Assembly: GCA_015064785.1 (NCBI GenBank)
Contig: SVRM01000036.1
Location: 1 to 35,994, forward strand
DNA length: 35,994 nucleotides
Reading direction: 5' to 3'
Origin: Oscillospiraceae bacterium
Lineage (GTDB): Bacteria > Bacillota > Clostridia > Oscillospirales > CAG-272
The notes beneath the pieces are model-generated. The model saw only the letters and a list, made by a program, of their open reading frames with translations, searched no databases and was not told the DNA's origin. Every line of letters begins with the position of its first letter. The first letter of the stretch is position 1. A program made the translations under genes and the position numbers. Positions 9,039-16,130 of the stretch are shown piece by piece.

Positions 9039-10583
9039 ATGGATCGTATCAATCTGGAACAGCGAATCACCGAAAATATGAAATCGATTTTCGGCTTTGC
9101 GTTGACGAGGCTCGGCAATGTGGCGGAAGCGGAATATCTTGCAAGTGACATTCTGTACGAAATTCTTCGATCGGCAGATAAACTGCGGGACGAATCACGT
9201 TTTTACGCATTTATGTGGAAAATTGCGGAGAACACTTATCATGATTATCTTCGCAAAAAACGGAAAAGTGCTATACATAGCGAAGAACCGGACGAAAATC
9301 TTGCCGATGCATCGGATTCTGTTCTTGATGAAATTATCAAAAACGAAGAATTGCATCTTCTTCGGCGGGAGCTGTCTCTGCTGTCAAAGCAGTACCGCGA
9401 TACGACTGTTCTGTATTACATCCAAGGGTTTTCCTGCTCCGAAATCGCAGAAAAATTGAAGATCAGCACGGAAATGGTGAAATACTATTTGTTCCGTGCG
9501 CGAAACATCATCAGAGAGGGAATGAGTATGGAACGGTTATTCGGTGAAAAAAGTTATGCGCCCGGCGGTTTTGAGATTGACTATTGGGGACCTGTCGATT
9601 TCAATCCAAATGAATATTGGGATTTTCAAAAGAGGAAAATCAAGGGTAATATTTTACTTGCGGCATATTACAGCCCCATGACGATGCAGGAGATCAGCAT
9701 TGAGCTTGGTGTAGCAATGCCGTATCTGGAAGATGAAATCAATTTGTTGACAAAACGCGGTTATCTTGTCTGCAAAAACGGCAAGTATCTGACGAATATT
9801 CCGATTTTTACGCTTGAATGCACGGAAACCATCGACGGCAAATTAAAAGCGTTGACAGAAACAACCGCAAAAAAATTTGTCGCTGTCGCGGATACATTTA
9901 CCGAGCGGTTCGGAGATCGGTTTGCAAATGAAAATCTTGCGCGCTGGCAAAAGGTATTGATGTGTATGCACTTTTCGCTGCTGGAATCAGAACGTGTTCT
10001 GAAATCCCAATACGGTGAATCGACCGATAACGGGCTTGGTGTCATCTGGGGCAGGAGCTTTGCAATGCCGCGCGAAGATGCTCTGCCGCAGGGGATTCAG
10101 GGCATTTATAACGGTGCCGTCTCCAATGACGGGCGCGGAAGTCTTATCGCCATGAATTTCAGACAAACACTGCACGCACAGCATTTTGAATACCGCATGA
10201 CAGACCCGATGGTCGCAGCTGCTTTTGGTGCTTCTTCTTATTTGGGCAGTGAGTGGCAAAGCATTCTGAAAAAACACGGATATGTCAAGGATGACAAGCC
10301 CAACTTTGCCATCTGGACGATGAATGAATATGAGGAGATGCGGAAAATTCTTTCCGAATGTACGGCGCTTGCATTGGAATTGAGCCGTAAAACTTCGGAC
10401 ATAGCCGCTGAAATCACCGCCGATCTTGCGCCTGTCCATATTCGCAAGACAGCAGAGCATGTCGGTGCCTTTGTGTACCGCTTTGGCATGATTGATAATC
10501 TGGTAAATGCGTTATATGATATGGGATGGCTGATGCCGGTTGATGTTACCGAAAAACCTGCCGTTTGTGTTGTGAAGAATTGA
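9039..10583 (+). CDS. ECF-like sigma-70 factor with a large C-terminal extension
   Basis: An RNA polymerase sigma factor of the extracytoplasmic-function type. Residues 1-70 resemble region 2 (RFYAFMWKIAENTYHDYLRK near its end) and 105-160 resemble region 4 (LSKQYRDTTVLYYIQGFSCS, then EIAEKLKISTEMVKYYLFRA, a helix-turn-helix). ECF factors usually end near residue 170-200, but this one runs to 514. The extension contains a possible winged helix at about 207-255 (MTMQEISIELGVAMPYLEDE) and an unrecognised alpha/beta region. I chose the ATG at 9039, preceded by GGAG; ATGs at 9006 and 9027 lack a good ribosome site. The gene shares its upstream element with the following membrane-protein gene, which suggests joint control. 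The extension may sense a ligand or act as a built-in anti-sigma; that is inference. Confidence 0.8.
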   Translation: MDRINLEQRITENMKSIFGFALTRLGNVAEAEYLASDILYEILRSADKLRDESRFYAFMWKIAENTYHDYLRKKRKSAIHSEEPDENLADASDSVLDEIIKNEELHLLRRELSLLSKQYRDTTVLYYIQGFSCSEIAEKLKISTEMVKYYLFRARNIIREGMSMERLFGEKSYAPGGFEIDYWGPVDFNPNEYWDFQKRKIKGNILLAAYYSPMTMQEISIELGVAMPYLEDEINLLTKRGYLVCKNGKYLTNIPIFTLECTETIDGKLKALTETTAKKFVAVADTFTERFGDRFANENLARWQKVLMCMHFSLLESERVLKSQYGESTDNGLGVIWGRSFAMPREDALPQGIQGIYNGAVSNDGRGSLIAMNFRQTLHAQHFEYRMTDPMVAAAFGASSYLGSEWQSILKKHGYVKDDKPNFAIWTMNEYEEMRKILSECTALALELSRKTSDIAAEITADLAPVHIRKTAEHVGAFVYRFGMIDNLVNALYDMGWLMPVDVTEKPAVCVVKN

Positions 10584-10589
10584 AGATGC

Positions 10590-10629
10590 ACCGCAGGGGG
10601 TACCAAGCCGGTATCTTCTGCGGTTTTTT
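10590..10629 (+). terminator. Intrinsic terminator after the sigma-factor gene
   Basis: ACCGCAG (10590-10596) pairs with CTGCGGT (10618-10624), followed by a run of six T. Inner bases can pair further. Confidence 0.85.
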
Positions 10630-10630
10630 G

Positions 10631-10695
10631 ATACAAAACAGACACCGCCACCCGCCATATTGTCTATTTACAACGTCTCCGATCTATGTTATAAT
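10631..10695 (+). promoter_or_regulatory. Control element copy B with sigma-A promoter, upstream of the membrane-protein gene
   Basis: Second copy of the 8896 element (ATACAAAAC, ATATTGTCT, TTTACAA). Here the conserved TTTACA (10667-10672) works as a -35, with a 17-bp spacer and TATAAT at 10690-10695 preceded by TG (extended -10). The dyad TTGT-N6-ACAA overlaps the -35 and so could be bound by a regulator. Confidence 0.75.
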
Positions 10696-10736
10696 GATAC
10701 TGAAAAATATCGAACAACATTACATCGGAGGTCACA

Positions 10737-11276
10737 ATGAAGCAGATTTTATGGAACATCACACGCGCGTCGCTTCTGACGCTGGTCGCATATCTTGCAT
10801 TGTATGCGGTCTGGGGTGCAATTTTGAATGAAGTGGAAAATGAAACGCTGCAATTATTTTTGGTTGCGCTGATGACAACGGCGGCATTCGGTTTGTTTTT
10901 GTTGTATTTCTCCAAGATCAGAGGCGGCAGGGGCGACGATGAAATCATGGAAGATTACAGGGATGGAACGCCTTTTTCCTTTGCCGCGGATATAATGCGC
11001 GTTGTGCAGAGAGAAAAGACGGTGCTGATTGCGATCGCTGTCATTGTTTTACTGTGTTTTGCACTCAATACGTTTGATCGGCTTATTTTTGAAAAGAAGA
11101 CCCTCATCTCTTTTCCAACGTTTTTCTTTGCGCCGATGTGTCTGTTTTCAGAAGCGATCCCGATTCCGTTTGTTGGGTATGCGGTCAGCGCGATCCTTGA
11201 CGGCGCGGCGTATCTTGTTTGTCTGTTGATCTACCGAAAAAAGAAATATCAGTATTGGATGATGAATCGGAAGTAA
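10737..11276 (+). CDS. Four-helix integral membrane protein, unknown function
   Basis: I do not recognise this 179-residue family. Four membrane segments are likely, at about 11-30, 38-58, 95-112 and 145-166, with a charged loop (62-95, RGGRGDDEIMEDYRDG) and a basic C-terminal tail (YRKKKYQYW). GGAGGT at 10727-10732 lies 4 nt before the ATG. It starts a two-gene unit with an XRE regulator 4 nt downstream, and its promoter contains the element also found before the sigma-factor gene. From context it might be a partner of that sigma factor or a target of it; no anti-sigma domain is visible. Confidence 0.75.
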   Translation: MKQILWNITRASLLTLVAYLALYAVWGAILNEVENETLQLFLVALMTTAAFGLFLLYFSKIRGGRGDDEIMEDYRDGTPFSFAADIMRVVQREKTVLIAIAVIVLLCFALNTFDRLIFEKKTLISFPTFFFAPMCLFSEAIPIPFVGYAVSAILDGAAYLVCLLIYRKKKYQYWMMNRK

Positions 11277-11280
11277 TGGT

Positions 11281-12336
11281 ATGATAGAATTCAAAACCAA
11301 ATTAAAAGAATTGCGGTGTACCAAAGGGATGACGCAGGAAGAAGTTGCGGAGCATCTCGGAGTTTCCTCACAGACAGTTTCCAAGTGGGAGCGTGGACTG
11401 CTGTCGCCTGATATCTCCTTGCTGCCGAAAATCGCTTTGCTGTATCAGTGTTCTATTGATTCATTGTTCGATATGGAACTGATTTGGAGCTTGGAACATC
11501 GCCGGGAACTTGAAGCAAAAATCTATTCACTTATTGACAAAGAGGATTGGGAAGGTATCTATCGTGCATGGATACAGGAAATTGAACTGAATCCCGATAT
11601 CTACAAGAATTATACCTGTGCTATGCATACGGTATACATTTATAAGCTGTATGATAAAGAGCATATTGAAAAAGTAATTTCTCTTGCTGACCATGCGGAA
11701 AAATGCTGTTCTGACAACGATACAATGAACGAAATTTATCGCTCAATGACTTTAATTTGCTCGGAATCAGATAATCCAAGAATCAAAGCAAGAGCGAACT
11801 ACTATTATAAAAAAATACCGCTTCTTCGACACAGCCGAGAGGTGTTTGCCCAATGCGTGATGGAGGGTGAGCCATATCGAGCGCAGGTGCGTAAAACTTT
11901 ATTTGATCTGATTGATATTGCAGGCTGCTCTATCCCACATTTGATTCACCCCGATATGCAGCCTGAGGAGAAAATTTTTTATTATGAAAAAGCAATAGAA
12001 CTATATGATGTGATTTTCGATGGAAAATATGCGGGATATTTTGATGTGAGTGTGTGGCAATACTATTTTGAGATATTGAAAATCTACACTGCATTGGGAG
12101 AAACCGAAAAAGTTGCAGAATATGCCCGCCGCATTCTCGTGATACTTGAACGGCATACCAACGCAGTAAAAGAACCCCCAAAATCTCCATTGTTATATCA
12201 GACAAGCCCTCCAAGTCGGCATGTTAAACCGATAGAGGTACATTATCGTGCCTTTTTGTCGAATTTGTTAGCAATGTCGGAACTGGAGCAATTCCATGAA
12301 AAGATAAGGGAACTATACAAAATACTGATAGGTTAA
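11281..12336 (+). CDS. XRE-family transcriptional regulator with TPR-like C-terminal region
   Basis: DNA-binding regulator of 351 residues. An HTH_3/XRE domain covers about 5-65 (GMTQEEVAEHLGVSSQTVSK, then WERG). The rest is alpha-helical and looks like degenerate tetratricopeptide repeats, a layout common among Clostridia regulators that may sense peptides or partner proteins. It starts 4 nt after the membrane-protein gene with only a weak GGAAG ribosome site, so translation is probably coupled. The codon use from about 11560 on is distinctly AT-rich compared with genes on either side, which may mean acquisition by transfer. Confidence 0.85.
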   Translation: MIEFKTKLKELRCTKGMTQEEVAEHLGVSSQTVSKWERGLLSPDISLLPKIALLYQCSIDSLFDMELIWSLEHRRELEAKIYSLIDKEDWEGIYRAWIQEIELNPDIYKNYTCAMHTVYIYKLYDKEHIEKVISLADHAEKCCSDNDTMNEIYRSMTLICSESDNPRIKARANYYYKKIPLLRHSREVFAQCVMEGEPYRAQVRKTLFDLIDIAGCSIPHLIHPDMQPEEKIFYYEKAIELYDVIFDGKYAGYFDVSVWQYYFEILKIYTALGETEKVAEYARRILVILERHTNAVKEPPKSPLLYQTSPPSRHVKPIEVHYRAFLSNLLAMSELEQFHEKIRELYKILIG

Positions 12337-12343
12337 CAAAAAT

Positions 12344-12378
12344 CAGCCGGGAAACACTGTAACAGGTCATCCCGGCTG
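12344..12378. terminator. Bidirectional terminator between convergent genes
   Basis: CAGCCGGGA (12344-12352) pairs perfectly with TCCCGGCTG (12370-12378). On the minus strand the stem is followed by ATTTTTGTT, so it serves the sialidase-like gene best; on the plus strand TGTATTTGTT gives a weaker T-tract for the XRE gene. Confidence 0.85.
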
Positions 12379-12392
12379 TGTATTTGTTCAGT

Positions 12393-13790
12393 TTACAAAT
12401 TTCTGAAATCCGCAATCCGATGAAACGTCTGATAATTCGCGTCATGGAAATTCGCCGGCTTTCCGTATGCCGTGCGCGACAGGAACAGGATGTCGTCGCC
12501 CTCAATTAAGAACGACACATACTGGAATCCGACCACCGCCGGATCCATCGCTTTGGCATCGAGAATATCCGCGACAAATTCCCACGTCAAAAGATCGGGT
12601 GAGCGGAACAGTCCCAGCAGGTTGCGGTTGGTCTTCGGCTCGTCCAGCGCATGGCTTGCAAGCATCCAGTACATCCCGGAAACCTCGTCAAAATGAATGT
12701 CGAACTTCGAGGTTGTGATGTCGATGTCAACGAGCCTGTCGTAGACTGGCATTTCCTCCGGATGCTCCGGATCGATTTTTAACAGCAGACACTGCTTGTG
12801 CGCATAACGCAGGAAGTTGTACAGCGTGCCGTCCGGTGCGCAGACGACATTGCCTTCAATGCCGCCGATGCATCCGTCGACCAGCGAGCCCTCCGGCAGC
12901 GTCTTTTTGGCTTCGTTGTGCCGCCAGAAATCGGTCATCGACCAGACGGCGGGGTCGGTGTAGTCATCAAGTCCCTCCGGTGCGGACAGAACGGCGTTGT
13001 TCATCTCGCCCTTTGCCCACGCGCCGTATTCCACGTCTGTCAAGAGCCGTCCGTGTGCGCGCGTGAGGGGCATCGGCGCACGGTGCAGTCCGCGTTCACG
13101 GGGATCACATGCACCACGGAACAGAACCGTCGGCAGCGTCCAGTCGCGTCCCTCATTGTCGGATGCACCGATCAGCAGGTCGCCGTATTCCGTCGAGCAG
13201 GCGAGCATATACAGGCGGCCGTTCTCGTAAAACATCTGTCCCCAGAAGCACGGGAACAGCTCGGTCAGATAGTGCCACGACTGTCCGTCATCGTCGGAGA
13301 AATAGATCAGCGTCAGATTCTGCGGCGCGTTTCCGCGGAAGACATCCATGGACGCCAGCAGTCGGCCCGACGGAAGCCGGAGCAGACACGGCGAGCACAG
13401 ATACTGCCCGGAAAAGGCAAGCGCCGGATCGTCGGGGTGCAGATAGTTGACCACACGTCCGGGCACCACGCCGGTGCGCGCAAGACGTGTCTCACTTCTT
13501 GCGCCGTCGTCATCGCGGACAACGTAAAATTCATAATCGGTGCGCGGACGCAGATTGCACAGCTGTCCTTTGTCGGCGTTCTCCATGAACAGCTCATTGA
13601 AGGGTGCCTCGGTTCCGCGCACGCGATAGTAGAGCGTGTGGGTCGCCTTGGACTTGGCACCGCGGTCGATGAAATCAAATTCCAGCGTCGTCAGCCCCGG
13701 TGCGATGCGGCAGATGTACGGATTGTGCGCGCGCTCCGGTCGGTCGAGCGGCGTGTAGGGGGTAAAGTTCCAGTTGGTGACTGCTTTCAT
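12393..13790 (-). CDS. BNR/Asp-box repeat protein, sialidase-like
   Basis: A 465-residue protein of the sialidase/neuraminidase beta-propeller superfamily. Two Asp-box motifs (SxDxGxxW) are clear: SDDDGQSW at 165-172 and SDNEGRDW at 210-217. An N-terminal beta domain resembling fibronectin type III covers about 20-105. There is no signal peptide, so it would be cytoplasmic, unlike most secreted sialidases. I cannot place a full catalytic set (Arg triad, Tyr, Glu), so it may be a glycosidase of another specificity. GGGAGGAT precedes the ATG by about 11 nt. It has its own promoter, with an inverted repeat around the -35, and a strong terminator. Confidence 0.75.
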   Translation of the reverse strand: MKAVTNWNFTPYTPLDRPERAHNPYICRIAPGLTTLEFDFIDRGAKSKATHTLYYRVRGTEAPFNELFMENADKGQLCNLRPRTDYEFYVVRDDDGARSETRLARTGVVPGRVVNYLHPDDPALAFSGQYLCSPCLLRLPSGRLLASMDVFRGNAPQNLTLIYFSDDDGQSWHYLTELFPCFWGQMFYENGRLYMLACSTEYGDLLIGASDNEGRDWTLPTVLFRGACDPRERGLHRAPMPLTRAHGRLLTDVEYGAWAKGEMNNAVLSAPEGLDDYTDPAVWSMTDFWRHNEAKKTLPEGSLVDGCIGGIEGNVVCAPDGTLYNFLRYAHKQCLLLKIDPEHPEEMPVYDRLVDIDITTSKFDIHFDEVSGMYWMLASHALDEPKTNRNLLGLFRSPDLLTWEFVADILDAKAMDPAVVGFQYVSFLIEGDDILFLSRTAYGKPANFHDANYQTFHRIADFRNL

Positions 13791-13826
13791 ATAATGGGTA
13801 TCCTCCCGATCCTATTTGATGATATC

Positions 13827-13855
13827 AGTATAACAGAAAAATCCGCCATGCGCAA
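13827..13855 (-). promoter_or_regulatory. Promoter of the sialidase-like gene
   Basis: On the minus strand: TTGCGC (plus 13850-13855), 17-bp spacer, TATACT (plus 13827-13832) with an extended -10 TG. Confidence 0.6.
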
Positions 13856-13875
13856 GAGGTTTGGCGGAATTTTTT
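13842..13875. other. Inverted repeat around the -35 of the sialidase-like gene
   Basis: TCCGCC (13842-13847) and GGCGGA (13863-13868) flank a 15-nt centre that includes the minus-strand -35. T-runs follow on both strands, so it could be a small terminator or an operator. No plus-strand gene ends just before it. Confidence 0.4.
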
Positions 13876-13919
13876 AGATTTGATGACAGTTATAATATAT
13901 GAAGACGATTCTCTATACC

Positions 13920-13944
13920 TGTAGGGGCGATTCATGAATCGCCC
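13920..13944. repeat. TGTAGGG-type palindromic element, copy 1
   Basis: TGTAG followed by the perfect 20-bp palindrome GGGCGATTCATGAATCGCCC (13925-13944). It lies in the 291-bp gap between the divergent sialidase-like and methyltransferase genes. The same TGTAGGG head occurs at 15197 and 16110. The rest of the gap holds the two promoters and nothing else I recognise. Confidence 0.6.
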
Positions 13945-14020
13945 GTTGTGAAGGCACAGCTTTGGATAACAGCATACCAAGAACGTGAAAATCCATGTTT
14001 GTTTCTAATCATTCTTTCCC

Positions 14021-14049
14021 TTGACAAACCGCCCCTGCCGTGCTATAAT
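14021..14049 (+). promoter_or_regulatory. Consensus sigma-A promoter of the methyltransferase gene
   Basis: TTGACA (14021-14026), 17-bp spacer, TATAAT (14044-14049), with TG at 14041-14042. A perfect match to consensus at all boxes. Confidence 0.9.
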
Positions 14050-14081
14050 AACGGTAATTTTTTATGAAGGAGGAGCACCCC

Positions 14082-14912
14082 ATGAACAAAAACGAAAACA
14101 ATCTGACCATGGACGAATGTCTGCAGGCGTATTACGCCGGCTACGATGAGGAGGGACGGCTCCTCTGGCGGCACGGACAGGTGGAATATCTGACGACGAT
14201 GAAATTACTGCATGACCGCCTGAAGCCCGGTGACAGGATTCTTGAACTCGGAGCCGGAACCGGTCGGTATTCCGTCACGCTTGCAGGAGAGGGATACGAC
14301 GTCACTTCCGTTGAGCTGATCGAACACAATCTGAACATCCTGAAATCGAAAATCACGCCGGATATGACAATTACCGCGCACAGAGGCAACGCACTTGATC
14401 TGACAAATCTTGACGGCGGCGCGGCGGCACTTTCGGACGACACCTTTGATGTCACGCTTCTGCTTGGTCCGATGTACCATCTGATCACCGAGGAGGAGCG
14501 CAGAACGGCACTTTGCGAAGCCATCCGCGTGACCAAACCCGGCGGTTATCTGTTTGTCGCCTACTGCATTGCTGATGCGACCATTGTTGACTTCATCTTC
14601 AAAAAAGGAATGCTCGGACACGTGCTCGAAAACAACATGATGAACACCGAGACGTTTGACCTCTACACAACGCCCCGGGAGCTGTTTGTCATGACCCGCA
14701 AGCGCGACATTGACCGCATGATCGCCGATCTGCCTGTTCACCGCGATACGTATGCCGCCGCAGACGGTGCCGCGAACTTCATGCGCGAGACCGTCGATGC
14801 GATGGACGATGAGACATTTGCATATTTTATGAAGTGGCATCTGTCGGTCTGTGAGTCGCCCGATCTCGTCGGTGCGACGCATCACAGCCTTGACGTGCTG
14901 GTGAAGATTTAG
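14082..14912 (+). CDS. Class I SAM-dependent methyltransferase
   Basis: Transfers a methyl group from S-adenosylmethionine to an unknown acceptor. Motif I is ILELGAGTGRYS (53-64), the acidic residue that binds the ribose is near E78 (VTSVELIEHN), and the post-motif region LLLGPMYHLITEEERRTA followed by KPGGYLFVAY is typical of the Methyltransf_11/25 type. Length is 276 residues. I chose the ATG at 14082 because AAGGAGGA sits 8 nt before it; an in-frame ATG at 14064 lies upstream of that ribosome site. The promoter is consensus. A cluster of hairpins begins 1 nt after the stop codon and may terminate or protect the transcript. Confidence 0.88.
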   Translation: MNKNENNLTMDECLQAYYAGYDEEGRLLWRHGQVEYLTTMKLLHDRLKPGDRILELGAGTGRYSVTLAGEGYDVTSVELIEHNLNILKSKITPDMTITAHRGNALDLTNLDGGAAALSDDTFDVTLLLGPMYHLITEEERRTALCEAIRVTKPGGYLFVAYCIADATIVDFIFKKGMLGHVLENNMMNTETFDLYTTPRELFVMTRKRDIDRMIADLPVHRDTYAAADGAANFMRETVDAMDDETFAYFMKWHLSVCESPDLVGATHHSLDVLVKI

Positions 14913-14913
14913 C

Positions 14914-15081
14914 GAGGTGTTGCAAGTTCTTGCAACACCTCAAGGACTGCATGGATGCAGTCCGGAAGTTCTCCCTTGCCCCTCAGCCGAGGGGCATTTA
15001 CATGCGATTTTCGCATGTAAACCGGGAAATTCGGGTCACTTCGTGACCCCGTGGTGTTGCAAGTTTTCAACTTGCAACACC
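14914..15081. repeat. Array of six consecutive stem-loops
   Basis: Six near-perfect hairpins stand in a row. (1) 13-bp arms 14914-14926 / 14929-14941; (2) 9-bp arms 14944-14952 / 14955-14963; (3) 7-bp 14978-14984 / 14989-14995; (4) 11-bp 14997-15007 / 15011-15021; (5) 7-bp 15033-15039 / 15043-15049; (6) 13-bp 15053-15065 / 15069-15081. Loops are 2-4 nt. Hairpins 1 and 6 share GGTGTTGCAAG, so the whole block is itself bounded by related sequences. No open reading frame crosses it convincingly. It occupies the first half of the 351-bp gap between the methyltransferase and ZIP genes; after it, 15082-15196 shows nothing I recognise. Confidence 0.8.
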
Positions 15082-15196
15082 TCCTGGCGACTGAGGGAGT
15101 TATCATCTGTTTCATGATTTTTCCAATGCAGCACCCTGTCAAGCGTTGTCCCCGTCTATCCCATATCCGATAAAAGCGTAATGGCTCACAGATCAT

Positions 15197-15224
15197 TGTA
15201 GGGACAGGCGTCCCCGACTGTCCC
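15197..15224. repeat. TGTAGGG-type palindromic element, copy 2
   Basis: TGTA then GGGACAG (15201-15207) and CTGTCCC (15218-15224) around a 10-nt loop. It lies 40 bp beyond the stop codon of the ZIP gene and could act as its transcript end, though T-runs are poor. Confidence 0.55.
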
Positions 15225-15263
15225 AGCAATGTGCGAGTTTTTTGAACATAGATCCCCGCTTGT

Positions 15264-16019
15264 TTACCCGCCCAGTAATACATCCGATACCAGCATCACG
15301 CAGAACCCGACGAGCAATGCATACGTCGCGCCGCGCTCGGAGCCGTGTGCATGGGTTTCCGGAATCATTTCGTCCGAGATGACATACAGCATTGTGCCGC
15401 CGGCAAACGCAAGCGCAAACGGCAGAATCGCCTGTGAGAACGACACCGCAAAGAACCCGATCAGCGTGCCGATGACCTCAACGACACCGGTCAGCGCCGC
15501 GAGCAAGAATGTACGCTTCGGTGAAACACCGCTTGCCAGCATCGGACCGATGATGACCATACCCTCGGGAATGTTCTGCAGTGCGATACCGCCTGCAATC
15601 AGAAGTGCCTGTGACGGATCGTCCGCACCGAAGCCGACACCTGCCGCGATACCCTCGGGCAGATTGTGAATGGCGATTGCCGTGACGAACAGCAGTACCT
15701 TTGACAGTCCCGGATTGTTGTGCGCCTCGATGTCCGTACCTGCCATTTTGTGCAGATGCGGCACGAGCTTGTCAATCAGATTCAGACACAAAGCGCCCGC
15801 GAAGATACCGGCAATCGTGATGATGATCCCGAACTTCCCGCCGTATTCCAGTGACGGAAGAATCAGACCGAGCACCGCCGCCGCCAGCATGACACCTGCG
15901 GCAAACGACAAAACGATATCGGAGAACCGATGTGAGATATTTTTGAATAAAAAACCGATTACAGCACCGATCAGCGTTGCACCGCCGACACCGAGTGCGG
16001 TTAATAAGACCATTTCCAT
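15264..16019 (-). CDS. ZIP-family divalent metal transporter
   Basis: Membrane permease that likely imports zinc or a related divalent metal. About eight hydrophobic segments fill 251 residues. The family's metal-binding helices are obvious: HNLPEG at 118-123 and QNIPEG at 148-153, plus EVIG (181-184) and ISDEMIPE further on. A His-containing cytoplasmic loop (HLHKMAGTDIEAHN, 88-101) lies between helices 3 and 4, as is usual. AAGGGGG precedes the ATG by 10 nt. It is transcribed alone from a promoter that lies inside a long dyad, which suggests metal-responsive control (inference). Confidence 0.92.
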   Translation of the reverse strand: MEMVLLTALGVGGATLIGAVIGFLFKNISHRFSDIVLSFAAGVMLAAAVLGLILPSLEYGGKFGIIITIAGIFAGALCLNLIDKLVPHLHKMAGTDIEAHNNPGLSKVLLFVTAIAIHNLPEGIAAGVGFGADDPSQALLIAGGIALQNIPEGMVIIGPMLASGVSPKRTFLLAALTGVVEVIGTLIGFFAVSFSQAILPFALAFAGGTMLYVISDEMIPETHAHGSERGATYALLVGFCVMLVSDVLLGG

Positions 16020-16030
16020 AAAAAGAAAGC

Positions 16031-16086
16031 CCCCTTGTCAGATTCTTGCTATGATTATATCATAAAACGAAGAATTTGAAAAGGGG
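16031..16086. promoter_or_regulatory. ZIP promoter embedded in nested inverted repeats
   Basis: Minus-strand promoter: -35-like TTTTCA (plus 16077-16082), 17-bp spacer, TATAAT (plus 16054-16059) with extended -10 TG. Around it are nested dyads: CCCCCTT (16031-16037) with AAGGGGG (from 16080), ATTCTT with AAGAAT, and ATGAT/ATCAT directly over the -10. Likely operator region; the binding protein is unknown. Confidence 0.55.
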
Positions 16087-16108
16087 GTTTTGAAATTTCA
16101 TGTTTCCT

Positions 16109-16130
16109 TGTAGGGTCAATTATGGTTGAC
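16109..16130. repeat. TGTAGGG-type element, copy 3 (fragment)
   Basis: TTGTAGGGTCAATTATGGTTGAC: the TGTAGGG head plus GTCAA (16115-16119) and TTGAC (16126-16130). It overlaps the stop codon and last residues of the M56 gene. Confidence 0.4.

Noticed and set aside
12798-13877. 359-codon plus-strand ORF opposite the sialidase-like gene
   Set aside because: It lies antisense to a gene with Asp-boxes, promoter, ribosome site and terminator. Its protein has no recognisable domain and results from GC-rich third positions.
14064-14082. Earlier ATG as methyltransferase start
   Set aside because: The strong ribosome site AAGGAGGA lies after it and 8 nt before the ATG at 14082.
14914-15081. Hairpin array as a CRISPR
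   Set aside because: The hairpins differ in sequence and length, there are no equal spacers, and no cas genes are near.
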